A DNA stretch of 44,229 bases from positions 78,906-123,134 of the forward strand of contig PS015073.1 in assembly GCA_048213135.1 (NCBI GenBank), written 5' to 3'. Shown piece by piece: positions 42,801 through 44,229 of this stretch. Source of the DNA: Reclinomonas americana ATCC 50394 (taxonomy: Eukaryota > Jakobida > Jakobea > Jakobida). The notes under the pieces were generated by a model, which was not told where the DNA came from, made no database searches, and saw only the letters and a program-made list of their open reading frames with translations. How positions within the stretch are numbered: the first letter of the stretch is position 1; each line of letters opens with the position of its first letter. The position numbers and the translations under genes are program-made.

Positions 42801-44229
42801 ACGCGACACTGCCATCGCAGCCGATCGGTCTACTCGTGCGTGACGCGGTGCGCACCAGTGCCGAGTCGGCGGTCATCCAGGTACCGCAGTTGTATCGCAC
42901 GCAGTTGCGCAATGCGTCAGTGCGGGCGGCCGATGGGGATGTGGCGGTGGTGGTGGCCGGTGAGGATATCGAAGTCGGCTGGCAGTGCAACAATCCCGCC
43001 ACACAGTCCATGCAACTGCGCTTGATTCGTGCTGTCAGCAGCCTCACGTCGTCGGCGGCGGAGGCCACGGCGGTGGTGTCGCCGGTGCGATGTTCACCGC
43101 AATGGGACGCGAAGAACGTGTATGTGTGGACACTGCCTGCCGGGGTGAGCACCGACACGTATCAGGTGGAGGTGTACGACAATCTGCGCAACGTGGCGCT
43201 GAGGACGCTGGCGTTTGCCGTGCAACGTGAGTTTGATGAGGAGAGGGTGAAGAGGGGAAGGGGAATGAGAGGGGAAGTGGAAAGAGAGGGAAGTGGAAAG
43301 AGAGGGGAAGGGGAAAGAGAGGGGAAGGGAAAGAGAGGGGAAGGGGAACAGGGGAAGTGGAAAGAGAGGATGGGAGTGCAAGAGAGAGAGAAGCTGAGAG
43401 TGAAGTAGGAGGGGCGAGAAGAGAACGAGATGATTTGGGGTAGCGGGGAAAGTGGTGAAGCGAAGGAGAGGAAGTAGAAAGAGAGGGTGAAAGTGTGCGG
43501 AAAAGAGAAGCTGAGAGTGAAGCAGGAGGGACGAGAAGAGAAACGGGGTGCTTTTGGGTAGCGGGGAAAGTGCTGAAGGAGAAGGAGAGGAAGCCGCATG
43601 AGGAGAGTGCAAGGAAAAGAGAAGCAGTGAGTGAGGCAGGAGGGAGGAGAAGAGAAACGAGATGATTTTGTAGCGGGGAAAGTCCTGAAGGAGAAGGAGA
43701 GGAACTCGCATGAGGAGAGTACAAGGAAAAGAGAAGCTGAGAGTGAAGCAGGAGGGACGAGAAGAGAAACAAGGGGAAGTGGAAAGAGAGTGAAGAGAAG
43801 TGAGGGAAGTGGAAAGAGAGGAGGGAGTGCAAGGAATAGAGAAGCCGAGAGTGAAGCAAGAGGTATGAGAATATACATCGAGCGCATTAGAGTTTGCAGG
43901 GAAAATGAAGGGGAGATAGGGGACGCAGAAAGAGAGGAGCCCGCAGAGCGAGTCCCTTTTGCTCCTTCGATGATGAGGGGGGAAGAGATGAGAGTGATTA
44001 TGTACTCTCTCTGCAAGTGAAGTGCAGAGTCGCTCACCTCATGAGAGAGGGAAGAGTGCTTGTAAATGCAGAATTGGCACTCAGTTTGTGTGTTGCAGCA
44101 TTGCAAGGTAGCGGTGTTTTGTGCTGACTCTCTCTCTCTCTCTCTCTCCACGCACAGGCCTTGTGTGCTGGCGGTGTCATCGGTGCTGTCGACCAAGCTC
44201 GACGCGTTGTATGCGGGCCAGGAGGCCAA
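26425..44229 (+). CDS. Gene 3: NHL/FN3/IPT protein with expanded cysteine-module array, 3' truncated by window
   Basis: Exons: 26425-26480, 27078-27407, 28320-28337, 28399-28478, 28821-28885, 28962-29087, 29150-29203, 29263-29382, 29448-29522, 29693-29900, 29962-30236, 30593-30781, 30882-31140, 31519-31903, 32475-32951, 33022-33135, 33203-33442, 33845-34172, 34244-34366, 34426-34817, 35279-35439, 35512-35755, 35827-36119, 36196-36300, 36371-36579, 36672-37046, 37125 to gap, a reversed exon 37866-37416, gap to 38903, 38992-39309, 39409-41301, 41869-42195, 42261-43226, perhaps 44158 onward. Signal peptide, 18 NHL repeats, FN3-like stretches and five IPT domains as in gene 2; then four other IPT-like domains and at least ten two-cysteine modules. 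Exon 23 carries an 8-nt insertion and an in-frame stop, so the gene is broken, mis-sequenced, or skips that exon. The membrane region is outside the window. Confidence 0.72.
26572..26765. other. Assembly gap (194 N)
   Basis: Run of N in intron 1 of gene 3, just before a long CACT/CTCT satellite. Confidence 0.99.
26766..27070 (+). repeat. (CACT)n / CT satellite in gene 3 intron 1
   Basis: About 300 nt of CTCA/CACT tetranucleotide repeats, (CT)n and CCCT runs directly before the acceptor CTCTCCAG of the signal-peptide exon. Gene 2 has only a short version (ACACTCAC, about 10630-10655). Confidence 0.9.
27408..28319 (+). repeat. Gene 3 intron 2: long purine tract with (GA)n and an N gap
   Basis: After GTGAGT, roughly 750 nt are almost all purine on this strand, with (GA)n at about 27519-27556 and 27673-27720 and a 20-N gap at 27618-27637. 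The last 100 nt are pyrimidine-rich before CACCTCAG. Long reading frames on the minus strand here are low-complexity Ser/Leu/Pro artefacts. Confidence 0.8.
27618..27637. other. Assembly gap (20 N)
   Basis: A minimum-size gap inside the purine satellite of gene 3 intron 2. Confidence 0.99.
28479..28820 (+). repeat. Gene 3 intron 4 with 13-nt CCTTCCCCCTTTG minisatellite and N gap
   Basis: At least eight tandem copies of CCTTCCCCCTTTG at about 28597-28699, a 20-N gap at 28700-28719, then degenerate copies to the acceptor CTCTTTGCAG. The array forms an extended polypyrimidine tract. Confidence 0.85.
28700..28719. other. Assembly gap (20 N)
   Basis: A 20-N gap within the 13-nt minisatellite. Confidence 0.99.
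30237..30592 (+). other. Gene 3 intron 11 (donor GTTGCG)
   Basis: A 356-nt intron with the same GTTGCGTGAA start and CCTGTTCAG end as gene 2 intron 11. No gene is seen in it. Confidence 0.7.
31141..31518 (+). other. Gene 3 intron 13
   Basis: A 378-nt intron with donor GTGAGT, (GA)n at about 31217-31254, the CACGGATAGTTATGCAC segment shared with gene 2, and a T/C-rich end with acceptor TCGTCCAG. Confidence 0.7.
31904..32474 (+). repeat. Gene 3 intron 14 with 18-bp minisatellite
   Basis: About 15 units of CTCTGTCGCTCGCCACTC and variants at about 32045-32350, followed by CTCCTTCCCC-type pyrimidine sequence and acceptor CCATCGCAG. The start (GTGCGGTTGGGTGAAG) and the segment CCGCGGGTTACTTCTCGTC are shared with gene 2. 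Confidence 0.85.
34818..35278 (+). other. Gene 3 intron 20, ending in a 20-N gap
   Basis: Homologous to 2609-3058 and 18302-19542. It contains a purine stretch, GT-rich DNA and (CT)n at about 35154-35178, and breaks at the same ACGATTTCTTCTC point as gene 2. The 20-N gap (35259-35278) hides the acceptor. Confidence 0.8.
35856..35869 (+). other. 8-nt insertion with premature stop in gene 3 exon 23
   Basis: Two tandem CCCTTGA units (35856-35862, 35863-35869) replace the CGCTGA of genes 1 and 2, making the exon 293 nt instead of 285. The frame from the upstream exons reaches TGA at 35867-35869. No AG is available nearby to restore the frame. Skipping the whole exon would keep phase, because exons 23 and 24 both begin at phase 2. 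Confidence 0.8.
37125..37395 (+). other. Gene 3 exon 27: sixth IPT-like domain, cut by gap
   Basis: Acceptor GTGTGATCAG, phase 1 from GTG G|, then ASFSSLVPSSILAGVGV, QLRVSGTGLLPPGA, a Cys in NPTCSNAD, and TTQLVFGFDATG, running into a 20-N gap. It replaces the sixth IPT domain of genes 1 and 2 but is not closely similar to it. This is where gene 3 leaves the shared sequence. Confidence 0.65.
37396..37415. other. Assembly gap (20 N)
   Basis: Left border of the reversed contig. Confidence 0.99.
37416..37907 (-). other. Reversed contig carrying an IPT-like exon on the minus strand
   Basis: Between two gaps the coding sense switches strand. Read on minus, acceptor TGTGGATGCAG leads at 37866 into GQIGVFVVTGVSPTAIPAVG, LKGSGFGGTLIVFVTSDSAC, GGVYYLCTQ, and then a second domain beginning MLRDLTPGTVTVTGGGGY and breaking off at SVATLT. 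Domain type, entry phase (1) and acceptor style are those of gene 3. Turned round, its end would meet the half-domain at 38767-38903 across the large gap. A scaffolding error is the simplest explanation; a true inversion is possible. Confidence 0.75.
37908..38766. other. Assembly gap (859 N)
   Basis: Right border of the reversed contig. Confidence 0.99.
38767..39309 (+). other. Gene 3 end of eighth and whole ninth IPT-like domain
   Basis: 38767-38903 gives ATAITNNSISLGV and GTFQICASW, the second half of an IPT domain, with donor GTTCGT. Exon 38992-39309 is a full domain: AGFSSVSPAAVSIGGVGSQQ, SFSINGQSF, a Cys in ARSCSPIN and GLLVCVRFSSTSPY. Together with 36672-37046, 37125-37395 and the reversed exon, gene 3 reaches nine IPT-like domains, the same number as genes 1 and 2. 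Confidence 0.65.
39409..43226 (+). other. Gene 3 array of about ten two-cysteine modules
   Basis: Exons 39409-41301 (1,893 nt, by far the longest exon), 41869-42195 and 42261-43226. About ten repeats of roughly 90-100 residues share Y.V.W.C near the start, a V.V hydrophobic strand, a second Cys about 25-35 residues later, then W about 5-12 further on. First-Cys motifs include YTLRWRC, VSLVFTC, YTIGWRC, YSVPYTC, YRVRFGC, VNVGVRC, ITLQVQC, YEATAQC, IRVGFQC and IEVGWQC. Second-Cys motifs include ARCDAG, ATCGPS, STCGDL, AACAST, TACPSG, LSCATA, VTCALG, LECHPR, FVCDLT and VRCSPQ. This suggests a disulphide-bonded Ig-like sandwich. I do not recognise it as a named family. Confidence 0.7.
41302..41868 (+). 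repeat. Purine-rich intron in gene 3 module array
   Basis: Donor GTGCGG, then GA/GGGAG repeats, with two related halves (ATGCCTGATGACAAACAAGA near 41529 and ACGTCTGATGACGGACGAGA near 41697). Acceptor CATGCACAG. No gene is seen; minus-strand reading frames are low-complexity. Confidence 0.75.
43227..44157 (+). repeat. Purine-rich intron with about 112-bp tandem repeats
   Basis: After GTGAGT come GGGGAAGTGGAAAGAGA-type units (43255-43370) and then about five tandem units of 108-117 bp, recognised by GAAGCTGAGAGTGAAG and its variants at 43390, 43507, 43621, 43733 and 43841. The 3' end has (CT)n and acceptor CACGCACAG. The long minus-strand ORF here is an artefact of the repeat. Confidence 0.75.
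44158..44229 (+). other. Start of a further gene 3 exon, frame unresolved
   Basis: After the acceptor CACGCACAG, the frame that best resembles the start of a cysteine module is PCVLAVSSVLSTKLDALYAG, but it does not match the phase left by 43226. The phase-matching frame gives a Cys/Arg-rich string unlike the family. A missed exon in the repeat intron or a base error could explain this. Confidence 0.4.

Noticed and set aside
43162-44229. 355-codon minus-strand ORF at the end of the window
   Set aside because: Translation of the 112-bp purine repeat; its substitution pattern gives no sign of coding.

Overview
The window is eukaryotic nuclear DNA, probably from a unicellular eukaryote with a draft genome. 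The genes are full of short GT-AG introns, the spacers are about 295 bp, introns carry many micro- and minisatellites, and N gaps are frequent. I cannot assign a lineage.

Almost everything belongs to one tandem family: three head-to-tail plus-strand copies of a giant receptor-like gene. Gene 1 (274-10174) lacks its 5' part and is intact in the window. Gene 2 (10469-26127) is complete, with 37 exons and about 2,725 residues, apart from one 1-nt frameshift. Gene 3 (26425 to beyond 44229) shares the first 26 exons and then has a different second half. I built the exons by comparing the three copies. Exon lengths agree between copies to the base, apart from a few indels (most of them multiples of 3), and the joined lengths of genes 1 and 2 are divisible by three once the single missing base of gene 2 is allowed for.

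Protein layout, N to C, in gene 2: basic n-region plus signal peptide; 12 NHL repeats (two six-bladed propellers); a fibronectin-III-like insert; 6 more NHL repeats (third propeller); a second FN3-like stretch; nine IPT/TIG-like domains; two cysteine modules; a Gly/Ser stalk; one transmembrane helix; an Arg cluster; and an approximately 180-residue cytoplasmic tail. The tail continues past an apparent stop, across a repeat-filled intron, into five small exons. Gene 3 has about nine IPT-like domains, but then at least ten copies of the two-cysteine module; its membrane end lies outside the window.

Notable points: a recurrent unusual splice donor GTTGCG; mosaic identity between copies that suggests gene conversion; one coding lesion each in genes 2 and 3; a contig at 37416-37907 that is probably scaffolded backwards; and a contig end near 8660 that looks like an error-rich duplicate. 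The likely role is cell-surface adhesion or recognition. IPT-rich membrane proteins in tandem families, such as Dictyostelium Tgr proteins, act in self-recognition, but for this locus that is only a hypothesis.
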